Source: Leptospira_A soteropolitanensis (GTDB taxonomy: Bacteria; Spirochaetota; Leptospiria; Leptospirales; Leptospiraceae). From it: a stretch of DNA of 64,000 nucleotides. The notes under the pieces are model-generated. The model made no database searches. It was not told the DNA's origin and saw only the letters and a list, made by a program, of their open reading frames with translations. The DNA lies in the NCBI RefSeq assembly GCF_026151335.1, contig NZ_JAMQPP010000004.1. One strand, given 5' to 3'. Each line of letters begins with the position of its first letter. Within the stretch, counting starts at the first letter, position 1. Below, piece by piece: positions 1 through 9,237 of this stretch. Position numbers and translations under genes: made by a program.

Positions 1-44
1 AAAAGCAGGATGAACCCTGACTTCCAGAAGCGCCTAATTTTCAC
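1..44 (-). CDS. Possible 5' end of a divergent exported protein (partial)
   Basis: Reading the minus strand from a GTG at 44-42 gives an open start, MKIRRFWKSGFILL, that runs off the window edge. It has two or three basic residues followed by a hydrophobic run, as in a signal peptide or first membrane segment. An AGGA-like ribosome site lies about 7 bases before the GTG. Only 14 codons are visible, so the product cannot be named. In many bacteria an M23 peptidase sits beside a bactofilin gene, which would fit, but nothing here proves it. Confidence 0.3.
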   Translation of the reverse strand, partial: MKIRRFWKSGFILL

Positions 45-56
45 TGTTTTTTCCTA

Positions 57-88
57 TTCTTGAGACCCAGGTTCAAGAATCGACCCAG
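57..88. repeat. Inverted and direct repeats between divergent genes
   Basis: A 7-bp inverted repeat, TTCTTGA at 57-63 and TCAAGAA at 73-79, encloses one copy of GACCCAG (64-70), and a second GACCCAG lies at 82-88. A further CTCAAG follows at 91-96. The repeats sit in the gap between the possible divergent gene and the bactofilin, where an operator would be expected. No regulator is linked to them in the window. Confidence 0.35.
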
Positions 89-196
89 AGACTCAAGTGA
101 AAACCCCGAAAATATGAACTTTTTTCCATTTCCTTTTGATGACAAATACTTGTGTAGTTGCCAAAACTCGAGAGTCAAACAAGACTATCCTTACCG

Positions 197-517
197 ATGA
201 AAGACGAATCTATAGACACCATCATTAGCGACGACATTACGTTTCGCGGAACCCTTTCCTTCAACCAAACATTAAAAATCAAAGGGCAATTCAAAGGCAC
301 AATCACTTCTCAAGGAAAACTCATTATCGATGAAACAGGCGACGTAGAAGCCGATGTAGAAGTAGGAAGCCTTGTGGTTCACGGAAACCTAAAAGGAAAC
401 GTGGACGCAAAAGACAAGGTAGAACTTAAAAAAAATGGTAAGGTCGTTGGAGATATCAAAACACCGGGACTCGAAGTAGAATTCGGTTCCAAAATTATTG
501 GCAATTGCATCATGTAA
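197..517 (+). CDS. Bactofilin (polymer-forming cytoskeletal protein)
   Basis: About 106 residues. After a short N-terminal tail the protein is one beta-helical bactofilin domain with the family pattern: an ITFRGTLSF start, KGQFKGTI, GDVEADVEVGSLVVHGNLKGNV, KNGKVVGDI. Bactofilins self-assemble without nucleotide into filaments at the membrane, and in spirochaetes and other curved cells they are linked to cell shape and wall-hydrolase placement. The open frame extends back to a TTG at 158, but the ATG at 197 places the domain as in the family and is preferred, although neither has a clear ribosome site. The stop lies inside the recJ frame, a 13-base overlap, so the two are probably co-transcribed. 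Confidence 0.85.
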   Translation: MKDESIDTIISDDITFRGTLSFNQTLKIKGQFKGTITSQGKLIIDETGDVEADVEVGSLVVHGNLKGNVDAKDKVELKKNGKVVGDIKTPGLEVEFGSKIIGNCIM

Positions 518-2475
518 CCAAGGTTCACTTCGGACCTTTACTTTCCGAAGTAAGAACCAAAGTTGATTCCAAACGCCCCCTCTTACGTTACTTAGTCGAT
601 AAAAGAGAGGGCCTTCGCAACATTCATCCCAAAGAACTGCTCACATCTGACTTTTCTTGTTTGCATTCCCCCTTCTCCCTTCCCGATCTTTCTGTGGCAG
701 TGGAACTTCTACTCAACTCTGTACGGGAAGGAAAAAAAATCCTCCTCTATGGAGATAGAGATTCTGATGGAGTGAGTTCCACCTGTTTACTGGCATTCTT
801 TCTAAAATCCCATCCAAGCTTTTCTTCTATCAATTTAGAAGTGATGGTTTCATCCGAAAGTGATCCTTACGGTCTTTGTAAAGAAGCCCTGGTAAAAATA
901 AAAAAAGTAAAACCTGACCTTCTTGTGACACTGGACTTTGGTTCAAGCCAAGCCGATGAAATCGAAGAACTCACAAATACAGGTATCCAAGTCATTGTAC
1001 TTGACCACCACGAAGTTCCTGTTCGTATCCCAACAAACTGTGCTTTGGTGAATCCGAGAAGGACAGATTCCGTTTACCCTGAAAAAAAAATCTGCACAGC
1101 AGTGCTTTCTTTTAAATTAGTATCTGCCATTTTGTTCCGACAAAGTGAGGAATTTGGAAAAGTTTATAAAAAAATAGAGTTTAAAGAAGAAACAGGACAA
1201 AATCAAATCACTTATTTTCAGAATGGAATCAAACTGACAAATGAAACCCTCACCTCACTACCTTTAGATGACAAATCGATTTTTCCTTACCCAGAGAACT
1301 TTACGACAGCGATCCCAGTGGATGAAGAAAGAAAACTTTTCTTTTACCAATGTTCCAACATCCCAGAGTTTTTTTCTGGATTAGAAGAAGAAACAGACCT
1401 TGCCGGGATTGGAACCATTACCGATATGATGCCTCTTGTTGGGGAAAACAGGCATTTTGTCAAACTTGCTTTAAACTCACTCACCAAACTTTATGTTGGT
1501 GATAAAAAAAGAAAAGGTTTATCGGAACTTTTAAAAGAACTGAAACTTAGCCCCCAAGGTGTGACCACAAAAGACTTAGGTTGGTCGATAGGTCCCGTCC
1601 TAAATTCGGCAGGCCGAATGGGAAAAACGGAAGAAGCGGTTTCATTATTATTATCGGAAACAACTACAGAGGCAAAAACCAAGGCCAAACAACTCCTTTC
1701 CATCAATGAAGAAAGAAAAGAAAGAACCAAACGCAATATGGACCGCGTCGAACGTTATTTCCAGAGAAAACCGGAACGAACCGCACACGAAGTCGTATTT
1801 TGTTATGAACCTGATATGGAACCTGGGGTCAGCGGAATTGTGGCCACAAGGATGGTGGATACTTACAAAAAACCTGCCATTTTTCTTGCACCTGACAATG
1901 GTGATGCGAGAGGAAGCATTCGTTCCTATGGTCCCGAAAATGTTTTAGAACTATTAGAATCTCTTTCGGAACATTTTTTACATTTCGGTGGCCATCCAGA
2001 AGCGGGAGGATTTTCTATTAAAATCGACCAAATCCCTGCCTTTGAATCGGCATTGTATACGGCTGCTAAAGATTGGCTTTCTGTTGATAAAGAAAAACCC
2101 AAAGTCCACTCCATCGATACAGACTTTACTGTTCTCACCGAAGAAATCGGAGAAAGGTTACTCAAGGAATGGAAAGACCTCGAACCCTTTGGCCAAGGGA
2201 ATCCAGATATCAAACTAGCGATTAAAAATGCAAAGGCAATTCACCTAACTCCACTTAGTGGAGGAAAACACGTTCGATTCCATTTGATTGGAAGTGGTTC
2301 CTTAAAGTATATGATTTGGAACAAAGGTAAAGAATTCCAAAAGTTTATGTCAGAACATGGAAGTTTTGATTTGGTAGGAAGTTTGGAAGAAAATTTTTAC
2401 CAAGGAAGAACCACCCTTCAATTTATTGTCGAGTGGTTTGGAATCACGGCAGAGAACCCTGCCGTATCAAACTAA
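505..2475 (+). CDS. recJ: Single-stranded-DNA-specific 5'-3' exonuclease RecJ
   Basis: RecJ degrades single-stranded DNA 5' to 3' in recombination, mismatch and base-excision repair. The DHH-superfamily motifs are visible: GDRDSDG near residues 83-89 (metal-binding aspartates), LDHH with D167, H168 and H169, the SAGRMG segment, and a DHHA1-type domain with FGGHPEAGGFS, followed by an OB-like C-terminus (PFGQGNP). The 656 residues are longer than the E. coli enzyme (577), mainly through an insertion around residues 230-290 before the ETDLAGIGTITDMMPL segment. The only start near the right place is a TTG at 505 inside the bactofilin frame; no good ribosome site is seen, so translational coupling to the bactofilin is likely. 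The exact start is uncertain. Confidence 0.92.
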   Translation: MHHVTKVHFGPLLSEVRTKVDSKRPLLRYLVDKREGLRNIHPKELLTSDFSCLHSPFSLPDLSVAVELLLNSVREGKKILLYGDRDSDGVSSTCLLAFFLKSHPSFSSINLEVMVSSESDPYGLCKEALVKIKKVKPDLLVTLDFGSSQADEIEELTNTGIQVIVLDHHEVPVRIPTNCALVNPRRTDSVYPEKKICTAVLSFKLVSAILFRQSEEFGKVYKKIEFKEETGQNQITYFQNGIKLTNETLTSLPLDDKSIFPYPENFTTAIPVDEERKLFFYQCSNIPEFFSGLEEETDLAGIGTITDMMPLVGENRHFVKLALNSLTKLYVGDKKRKGLSELLKELKLSPQGVTTKDLGWSIGPVLNSAGRMGKTEEAVSLLLSETTTEAKTKAKQLLSINEERKERTKRNMDRVERYFQRKPERTAHEVVFCYEPDMEPGVSGIVATRMVDTYKKPAIFLAPDNGDARGSIRSYGPENVLELLESLSEHFLHFGGHPEAGGFSIKIDQIPAFESALYTAAKDWLSVDKEKPKVHSIDTDFTVLTEEIGERLLKEWKDLEPFGQGNPDIKLAIKNAKAIHLTPLSGGKHVRFHLIGSGSLKYMIWNKGKEFQKFMSEHGSFDLVGSLEENFYQGRTTLQFIVEWFGITAENPAVSN

Positions 2476-2500
2476 AAAAAGTTTATTAAGCAAACGATTC

Positions 2501-2524
2501 GAAACTCTCGAGGTTTCTTTTTTT
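2501..2524 (+). terminator. Rho-independent terminator after recJ
   Basis: GAAAC (2501-2505) and GTTTC (2513-2517) form a short stem around TCTCGAG, followed by seven T. A second hairpin lies just downstream (GAATCCCTTC, AAAAA, GGAAGAGATTC) and may reinforce it or serve the convergent mtnD gene. Confidence 0.6.
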
Positions 2525-2566
2525 CAAGTAGGAATCCCTTCAAAAAGGAAGAGATTCTTTTCTCCG

Positions 2567-3100
2567 TCAAACGTTGATTAAAACTTTTGATTCATCCACA
2601 TAAACAGGAGTCCATCCTGAATTGTCTTTGAAGTAACGAACCGCTTTGATTCTTAAATTTTTGTCCAGGGTGAACCAGTGGTTAGTATTGGCAGGGATCG
2701 AAAGAAAATCACCTTTACTCACATGGACTTCAAATCTTTCTCCATCAATGATGAATCCAAAAATTCCGCTACCATCAATGATATAACGAACTTCTTCATC
2801 TGTATGGATATGTAGTTTGTCAAATTTTGCTAACATGTCCTGGATTCCAGGAACTTCGTCATGCAGGACAACGAGGTCATTGGCTTTGTAACCATGTTCT
2901 TTCTTTAGTTGGTCAAATCGATATTCCAATCCTGAAAGAACTTCCGCTTTTTCCGCATCATTTAAGCCCTTTTGGTCAAGGATGAGATCCAAAGTTTCTG
3001 GGGTTTTATAGAATTCATAAACAAGACCCTTGGAAACAAGGAAATCCTTAATTGCTGAGGGATCCTCTAGAGTTCCTGACTTTCTTAGAATGGTTGCCAT
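2567..3100 (-). CDS. mtnD: Acireductone dioxygenase (methionine salvage)
   Basis: A 177-residue cupin with the acireductone dioxygenase signature HIHTDEEVRY. The four metal ligands are in place: H97, H99, E103 and H141 (NTNHWF). The enzyme oxidises acireductone to 2-keto-4-methylthiobutyrate and formate in the methionine salvage pathway (Fe form), or to methylthiopropionate, formate and CO with Ni. Length matches the family. It stands alone here: no other mtn gene is visible in the window. Upstream is a 100-base gap with a perfect palindrome at 3178-3191. No SAM riboswitch is recognisable in that leader. Confidence 0.93.
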   Translation of the reverse strand: MATILRKSGTLEDPSAIKDFLVSKGLVYEFYKTPETLDLILDQKGLNDAEKAEVLSGLEYRFDQLKKEHGYKANDLVVLHDEVPGIQDMLAKFDKLHIHTDEEVRYIIDGSGIFGFIIDGERFEVHVSKGDFLSIPANTNHWFTLDKNLRIKAVRYFKDNSGWTPVYVDESKVLINV

Positions 3101-3177
3101 ACGAAATACCTACCTACGGACTACCCTCTAGATCCCTATCTATGAATCAATTCGTTTTTCGCTATCCTGGAACTAAT

Positions 3178-3191
3178 TCTGTTATAACAGA
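3178..3191. promoter_or_regulatory. 14-bp perfect palindrome upstream of mtnD
   Basis: TCTGTTATAACAGA is a perfect 14-bp palindrome with no spacer, 78-91 bases before the mtnD start and 10 bases past the nuoN stop. It looks like a dimeric regulator's operator rather than a terminator, since no T-run follows on either strand. A second TTATAAC occurs at 3201-3207 over the nuoN stop. The regulator is unknown. Confidence 0.4.
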
Positions 3192-3200
3192 TTTGCGATT

Positions 3201-4643
3201 TTATAACAAAGCTCCTGGTTGGAAAAAGACCCAACCCACTGTAAAAAACAAACTCAAAAGAAATACCAAAAAGCCTAGGGTTGGCATAGTCGGAAGGTCA
3301 CGAACTCCCGCCACTGCACCTGTTTCTTGTTTCATATAGGATTGGATGGTGATTTTCATGTAGTAGTAGAAGGCCACACAAGAGTTTGCCACGGCCCCAA
3401 AAAGCAGGATGCGGTTGAATAATAAATCCGATTCAGCAATTTTTTGCAAAAGGAAAAGTTTGGTCCAAAATCCGATTAAGGGTGGAAATCCAGCAAATGC
3501 TAAAAAGATAATCGAAAGTGAAAGGGCCGTTAACGGATGTTCTGCGCTCAAATGAGCGATTCCATTGACAGTCACTTCGTGTTTTCCTTGTTCCAAATAG
3601 GAAATAATAGCAAAAGCAGCCAAATTTAATAGAGAATAAGAAAATAGATAATACAAGGCTTCGAGACCAGCCCCACAAGCGATCCCTGCCACAATATATC
3701 CAGCATGCGAAATGGAAGAATAAGCTAACATTCGTTTGAGGTTTTCTTGTTTGAGAGCTACAATATTTCCCCAAGTCATGGAAACAAGGGCAATCACTCC
3801 CATTAATACTTTCCAAGTATCTCCCATCTCACCCACGGGGATATGATTGAATAATACGATCATTAGCCCAAGAGCCGATGCCTTACCGGCACTTGCCATA
3901 AAACCAGTGATGGGTGTTTGTGCACCTTCATATACATCAGGAGTCCAAGAATGGAATGGAACAAGTGCTGCTTTAAAAGACACTCCCACCAAAAAAAGTC
4001 CAAAACCTAACTTTGAAAAATTGGATTCATAACCTTTTAGAAACAAACCACGAAGTGCTCCGTCTAGGTTTGTGGTTCCTGAACCACCATATAAAAAAGC
4101 AATTCCTAGTAACATAAACCCAGAACTAAAGGTTCCGAGTAAAAAGTATTTCATAGCACTTTCTAAAGAAGAAACGGAAGTACGAGCCATTCCAATCATC
4201 ACATATAATGCAAGCGAAAGGATTTCTAATCCAACAAAGATGACAATAAAATCATATCCAGAAGTGAGAAACATCATCCCCGACAAACAAAATAGAAGGA
4301 GAGGAAAAAACTCAGGAAACAATGTTTTATGTTGAGCGAGAAATGGTGGTGCCACGAGTAAAGTGATAAGCCCCGCAATCAAATAAATTGCACTTAGCCA
4401 AACGGTAAGGGGACTAATCGAAATCTGTGATCCAAAAAATTTACCATACCCAGGAGATCCTGTTGTATGATACAAAGCATACATAGCACCAAGAATTCCC
4501 AGAACCGAAAGAACCCATAATGGTTTGGAATCTTCTTCTTTGGGAACAAGAAACTGAACAACAAGAGAAAGTAAAGCCACCCCACATAAAATCAACATGG
4601 GAGAAATTGCTATTAAATCATTGGAGGATGGAGTATATGACAT
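3201..4643 (-). CDS. nuoN: NADH-quinone oxidoreductase subunit N (NuoN)
   Basis: Antiporter-like membrane subunit of complex I, one of three proton-pumping units (L, M, N). About 14 hydrophobic segments and the proton-antiporter core are visible, including the conserved TM7 region FHSWTPDVYEGAQTPITGFMA and the lysine in LKRMLAYSSISHAGY. At 480 residues it matches the family. It is the last gene of the operon, 3 bases after nuoM. No terminator with a T-run is apparent after it. Confidence 0.95.
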   Translation of the reverse strand: MSYTPSSNDLIAISPMLILCGVALLSLVVQFLVPKEEDSKPLWVLSVLGILGAMYALYHTTGSPGYGKFFGSQISISPLTVWLSAIYLIAGLITLLVAPPFLAQHKTLFPEFFPLLLFCLSGMMFLTSGYDFIVIFVGLEILSLALYVMIGMARTSVSSLESAMKYFLLGTFSSGFMLLGIAFLYGGSGTTNLDGALRGLFLKGYESNFSKLGFGLFLVGVSFKAALVPFHSWTPDVYEGAQTPITGFMASAGKASALGLMIVLFNHIPVGEMGDTWKVLMGVIALVSMTWGNIVALKQENLKRMLAYSSISHAGYIVAGIACGAGLEALYYLFSYSLLNLAAFAIISYLEQGKHEVTVNGIAHLSAEHPLTALSLSIIFLAFAGFPPLIGFWTKLFLLQKIAESDLLFNRILLFGAVANSCVAFYYYMKITIQSYMKQETGAVAGVRDLPTMPTLGFLVFLLSLFFTVGWVFFQPGALL

Positions 4644-4646
4644 GGG

Positions 4647-6386
4647 TTAGTTTCCTATTGTCTCTTTTTGGATTGGTTCCAAGTCAAAATCGGACTCAAT
4701 GGACTTTTCCAAATTGTCCAAGTTTTCATTCAGATTCGGTTTGTTTTCTTTCACAGAAAGAAAAGTAGGAAGTGCATACTTCGATTGAAAAGATCCCAAC
4801 CTTTCTTCAAAGGATAATGGTTCTTTTCCTAAACTTGTATAATCCGAAAATTGCCGACTTACATTTCCACCAAGGAAATCTTTTTGTATGTCCTTTCTTT
4901 CTGTTATGGATTGTATCGATGCTGAATTCAAATATACATGGGAGGAAGATTGTAAAATTTCTAAAAATGGTTTGGGATAAATTCCAATCCAGAAAATAAA
5001 GAAAACAAGGGGCGATAAAATTCCCACTTCTCTAAAGGTTAAATCTTTATATGGTTTTGCTTGGATGGTTTTACTCACTCCAAATAGGAATCGTTTTACA
5101 AACCAGAGTAAATAAAGAGCTCCAAGAACCACACCTGTTGCGGCAATGCCACCAAGCCAAAGATTGGATTTAATAGCTCCCATAAGAATGAGAAACTCAC
5201 CTACAAATCCATTGGTTCCCGGAAGTCCCACAGAAGATAGAACTGCTATGAGAAAAAAAGTGGAGAACACAGGCATCTGACTAGCAAGTCCACCAAACTC
5301 GGCAATATTTCGTGTATGAGCTCTTTCATAAATCATCCCAATCATAAGAAAGATCATCCCAGTGGATATCCCGTGAGATACCATTTGTAACATTCCACCC
5401 ACAACTCCTTCGTTGGTAAAAGAGAAGAGGCCCAAGATACAAAATCCTAAATGAGAAAGGGAACTATAAGCAATGATCCGTTTGATATCGGTTTGGACAA
5501 GTGCCGCCATCGAACCATAAACGATACCAATGACTGCAAGGATTTGGATCCAATTCCCAGAAAGTAAACTAGGCTCCGGGAAAAAAGGAATACAGAACCG
5601 AATGAAACCATAAGCACCAATTTTCAGTAATACTCCTGCCAAGTCCACAGAACCAACAGTAGGTGCCTGAGTATGGACATCCGGCATCCAAGTATGGAAT
5701 GGGAATAGTGGGATTTTGATCGCAAATGCTAGAAAAAAACTAAAAAACAAAAACCATTGCAGGGGTTCGGAATACATTCCAAGACTTGCTGTAGACAAAG
5801 ATTCAATCGATGTTTTTCCTGTTTTAAAATATAGGGTGAGTATACCACCTAACATAAACAAGGAGCCAGCCATAGAAAATAAAAAGTATTTTAAAGCAGC
5901 TTTGGTTCTTTCTTCCCCACCCCAAATTCCAATCATAAGAACCATTGGTAATACCATAAGTTCCCAAAATACATAATAGAGGACAAGGTTACCGGCAGCA
6001 AAAACCCCAAGGACTGCTGTTTCCAAAACAAGTAAACAAATATGGAATTCTTTGATTTTCTTTGGAATGTTGGACCAAGAGGCAATACTCGAAAGAAAAA
6101 ACATAAAGGCTGTTAAGGCAAATAAAAGAAGGGAAACTCCATCAAGCCCAACATGGTAATCAACACTCAGTTTGCCCGATAGAATCCAATCAGGAATCCA
6201 ATGGACAAATTGTAATCCTGACTTAGTGGAATCAAAAAAGAAAAAGAGCCCTACAGACAGGATGGTTGTAAATGCAGACGAAAGTGCTGAGATGACAACA
6301 ACTGCCCCTACTCGTTTTTGGAATACAATGAGTAAAGAGGAAAGAATTGGTAAAAAGATAATGATCGATAAAATTTGTTCCGGCAC
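4647..6386 (-). CDS. nuoM: NADH-quinone oxidoreductase subunit M (NuoM), with extended C-terminus
   Basis: Second antiporter-like proton-pumping subunit of complex I. Core motifs are present: FAIKIPLFPFHTWMPDVHTQ and DIKRIIAYSSLSHLGF, with about 14 membrane segments ending near residue 474 (GIYPKPF). It is 579 residues long where the family is usually about 500. The surplus is a hydrophilic, acidic tail of roughly 85 residues (encoded about 4650-4905) in which I recognise no domain. nuoL ends 1 base before it, and nuoN starts 3 bases after it. Confidence 0.95.
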   Translation of the reverse strand: MPEQILSIIIFLPILSSLLIVFQKRVGAVVVISALSSAFTTILSVGLFFFFDSTKSGLQFVHWIPDWILSGKLSVDYHVGLDGVSLLLFALTAFMFFLSSIASWSNIPKKIKEFHICLLVLETAVLGVFAAGNLVLYYVFWELMVLPMVLMIGIWGGEERTKAALKYFLFSMAGSLFMLGGILTLYFKTGKTSIESLSTASLGMYSEPLQWFLFFSFFLAFAIKIPLFPFHTWMPDVHTQAPTVGSVDLAGVLLKIGAYGFIRFCIPFFPEPSLLSGNWIQILAVIGIVYGSMAALVQTDIKRIIAYSSLSHLGFCILGLFSFTNEGVVGGMLQMVSHGISTGMIFLMIGMIYERAHTRNIAEFGGLASQMPVFSTFFLIAVLSSVGLPGTNGFVGEFLILMGAIKSNLWLGGIAATGVVLGALYLLWFVKRFLFGVSKTIQAKPYKDLTFREVGILSPLVFFIFWIGIYPKPFLEILQSSSHVYLNSASIQSITERKDIQKDFLGGNVSRQFSDYTSLGKEPLSFEERLGSFQSKYALPTFLSVKENKPNLNENLDNLEKSIESDFDLEPIQKETIGN

Positions 6387-6387
6387 C

Positions 6388-8316
6388 TTACACCCCCCTC
6401 GTTAATAGATACACTAAAATACAAAATGTACCAATGACAACATACAAGGCGTAATCGCCAATAAATCCGGATTGGAGCCTTCGTAGACCATTGGCAATTA
6501 CTCCAAAACTCCCTCCAATTCCCAAAAAGAATCGATCGAGGATCTTGGTATCAAAAAAGAAAGCCACTCCTTTCGATAAAAAGAGAAAGGGCCTTACAAA
6601 TAGAAAATCATAGATTTCATCGATATAGTATTTGTGAAATAGGATCTTTCTAAATCCTGTATGTTCTTCCAAAATGGCGCTCTGTTTTCTTTGATAAAGG
6701 AAATAGGCAAGGACCAGACCAATGGTGGCAATTCCTACAGAAAACCCAGCTAATGAAAGTTCTACGTCATGTACCAGACTCTTGTGTTCTGCTAGAGTTC
6801 CATGAAGAGAAGCCAATTCATACCCTTTTGACAAAACAGGAGCAAAAAATCTTTCTAAAGCATCAATATGTAAAAAGAAATGTGGAGTCTGTAAAAACCC
6901 GGCGACCACGGCGCCGGTTGCAAGAAGTACAAGGGGCAGGGTCATAGTCCAAGGAGATTCATGAACTTTGTGATGAGGGTCCGTGTTGTCTTTTCCGAAG
7001 AATACAACAAAGACAAGTCGGAACATATAAAACGAAGTGAAAAAAGCTGCAACAACACCCATGGTCCAAAGGATAGAACCAAACGCACCGTAGGTGTATG
7101 TTTTTTCTAAAATTAAATCTTTGGAGAAAAATCCAGAGAAAGGAAAAAATCCCGCAATGGCTAGAGTTCCCAGTAAAAAAGTAAAAGAAGTGACTTTGAT
7201 TTTTCCGAAAAGCCCACCCATATGTTTGATGTTTTGTTCGTGGTGGAGGGCGTGAATCACTGAACCGGCACCAAGAAAGAGTAAGGCTTTAAAAAAAGCA
7301 TGTGTCATTAAGTGGAAAAGTCCTGCCACATAACTCATGCTACCCATGGCAAGAAACATAAATCCAAGTTGTGAAACTGTTGAGTAAGCTAGAATTTTTT
7401 TGATATCGTTTTGTAAAGTTCCAATGGTGGCTGCAAAAAGAGCTGTTACAGCTCCAATAATGGCAATGAAAAGAGAAGTTTCCGGTGCGAGTAAAAATAC
7501 AAAGTTTAGCCTAGCAATGAGAAATATCCCGGCCGTTACCATTGTAGCCGCATGGATGAGAGCAGAAACAGGAGTGGGACCTGCCATCGCATCAGGCAAC
7601 CAAACATACAAAGGAATTTGAGCTGACTTACCCATAGCTGCAATAAAAAAGAAAAGTGCTACAATGTTTGCATAATTTGCAAACTCACCCATTTCGCTTA
7701 AATTGGTTTGGAGTTGTAAGTATTGTAAACTACCACCTAACCAAAATAAAAAACCCGTGCCTAAAATAAAACCAACATCCCCTATTCGGTTTAGGATGAA
7801 TGCTTTCATCCCCGCTTCGGCTGCAGAACTTTTATCGTAGTCAAACCCTATCAGTAAATAAGAAGATAAACCTACCCCTTCCCAACCAAGAAAGGTAAGC
7901 ACTAGGTTGTCACTGAGAACCAAGTTTAACATACAAAATATAAATAAATTTAAATAGGCAAAAAATCGGTTATATCCTGCATTCCCTTTCATATATCCCA
8001 TCGAGTATAAATGGATGAGAGATCCAATGCCTGTGATGATGAGAGTCATATAAAGAGAAAGTTGGTCGATTTGGTAACCAAAAGAAGACTTAAAATTACC
8101 AACGACAATCCAGTCAAAAACAGGAACCAAATGTGGTGCGGTTCTTTCCATTGGTCTAAATTCGTTAAACGCACCTAAGGTGATAAGGAATGGAATGAAC
8201 ACAGCCAAAGTCCCAATGGCACCGGCAAACCTATGAGGGATCCGATCTTTTAAAAGACCGTTGTGTAAAAAACCAAGGAGAGGAAGAAGGACAACTAACG
8301 GGAATAAATCTAACAT
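6388..8316 (-). CDS. nuoL: NADH-quinone oxidoreductase subunit L (NuoL)
   Basis: Largest antiporter-like subunit of complex I, 642 residues. It shows the conserved block KSAQIPLYVWLPDAMAGPTP followed by VSALIHAATMVTAG, and DIKKILAYSTVSQLGF. The C-terminus carries the long amphipathic lateral helix and last membrane segment expected of NuoL (region around FRKILFHKYYIDEIYDFLFV to the end). The start is an ATG 4 bases after the nuoK stop, and the protein has family length. Confidence 0.96.
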   Translation of the reverse strand: MLDLFPLVVLLPLLGFLHNGLLKDRIPHRFAGAIGTLAVFIPFLITLGAFNEFRPMERTAPHLVPVFDWIVVGNFKSSFGYQIDQLSLYMTLIITGIGSLIHLYSMGYMKGNAGYNRFFAYLNLFIFCMLNLVLSDNLVLTFLGWEGVGLSSYLLIGFDYDKSSAAEAGMKAFILNRIGDVGFILGTGFLFWLGGSLQYLQLQTNLSEMGEFANYANIVALFFFIAAMGKSAQIPLYVWLPDAMAGPTPVSALIHAATMVTAGIFLIARLNFVFLLAPETSLFIAIIGAVTALFAATIGTLQNDIKKILAYSTVSQLGFMFLAMGSMSYVAGLFHLMTHAFFKALLFLGAGSVIHALHHEQNIKHMGGLFGKIKVTSFTFLLGTLAIAGFFPFSGFFSKDLILEKTYTYGAFGSILWTMGVVAAFFTSFYMFRLVFVVFFGKDNTDPHHKVHESPWTMTLPLVLLATGAVVAGFLQTPHFFLHIDALERFFAPVLSKGYELASLHGTLAEHKSLVHDVELSLAGFSVGIATIGLVLAYFLYQRKQSAILEEHTGFRKILFHKYYIDEIYDFLFVRPFLFLSKGVAFFFDTKILDRFFLGIGGSFGVIANGLRRLQSGFIGDYALYVVIGTFCILVYLLTRGV

Positions 8317-8320
8317 AGGA

Positions 8321-8641
8321 TTACCATCTCATCGATTGGAGTTCATCCACATTGGTGGATTTTTTATGCCGGAAAATGGCAATCACAAGCGCCAGTCCCA
8401 CAGCCGCTTCTGCCGCAGCAATTGCCATCACAAAGAAAACAATGGTTTCCCCTGAAATATGAGAAAGGGCTTTGGAAAAAGTAACAAACACTAAATTCAC
8501 AGAATTTAAAATGAGTTCCACTGACATAAAGATGATGACGATGTTTCTTCGAATAAGAATTCCAAGTACGCCAATGGAAAACAAGATTCCAGCAAGACCT
8601 AATATGTAGGAAACAGGAATGTCATTAATGAATTGGTTCAT
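8321..8641 (-). CDS. nuoK: NADH-quinone oxidoreductase subunit K (NuoK)
   Basis: Small three-helix membrane subunit of complex I (106 residues, MrpC-like), part of the proton path near the quinone-site arm. The conserved membrane glutamates are visible in SVELILNSVNLVF and AIAAAEAAVGLAL. Its start overlaps the nuoJ stop by 4 bases (8638-8641), which points to translational coupling. Confidence 0.95.
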   Translation of the reverse strand: MNQFINDIPVSYILGLAGILFSIGVLGILIRRNIVIIFMSVELILNSVNLVFVTFSKALSHISGETIVFFVMAIAAAEAAVGLALVIAIFRHKKSTNVDELQSMRW

Positions 8642-9237
8642 AAAACGTTGTCCTTGGTTTGTTCCACTTCTGTGAGTCTTTTTTTGGCAAGGATCACTGC
8701 TCCAAGAACTGCTACAAGTAGTAAGATAGAAATCATTTCAAAAGGAAGTAAATAGTCCAAGTAAGTAGAGGCACCGACTGTCGCCACATTTCCTTTTGTT
8801 TTCACATTTCCTGTCCCTTGGATAGGAAATGAATACTCGGAAAGTACATAACCTTTTCCCATTTGGTCAGAATGAGGAACTCCCGTTGTGAGTGCGCTAT
8901 ATAACAAAAAGAAAAATCCTAATGCAAACACCGAAAGTAAAACCAAACGGATTGGGTGTTTTCTATATCGAGACAAGGTTTCTGTTCTTTGTGAAAGTAA
9001 CATCAAAACAAAAACAAGGAGAACCATAATGGCGCCTGCATACACTAACACCTGCATGGTGGCTATGAACAAAGCTCCCATAATTCCGTAAATCCCTGCC
9101 AAAGAAAAAAAGGTAAAAACAAGAGATACAGCCGATACCACTGGATTTTTTTGGAAGATGACACTAAGGGCAGTTACCACAGTCACAGTTCCAAAAAAAA
9201 TAAATAATAAAAAGGAAGGAGAAGATTCTATATTCAT
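8638..9237 (-). CDS. nuoJ: NADH-quinone oxidoreductase subunit J (NuoJ)
   Basis: Membrane subunit J of complex I, about 199 residues with five hydrophobic segments. The conserved TM3 region MQVLVYAGAIMVLLVFVLML is present. The open frame extends further upstream, but the ATG at 9237 overlaps the nuoH stop as ATGA (9234-9237) and gives the family N-terminus, so it is preferred. In most complex I operons nuoI lies between nuoH and nuoJ; here the two overlap directly. Confidence 0.95.
   Translation of the reverse strand: MNIESSPSFLLFIFFGTVTVVTALSVIFQKNPVVSAVSLVFTFFSLAGIYGIMGALFIATMQVLVYAGAIMVLLVFVLMLLSQRTETLSRYRKHPIRLVLLSVFALGFFFLLYSALTTGVPHSDQMGKGYVLSEYSFPIQGTGNVKTKGNVATVGASTYLDYLLPFEMISILLLVAVLGAVILAKKRLTEVEQTKDNVL

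Noticed and set aside
3101..3200. Possible SAM riboswitch before mtnD
   Set aside because: None of the conserved SAM-I or SAM-II core elements can be read in the leader.
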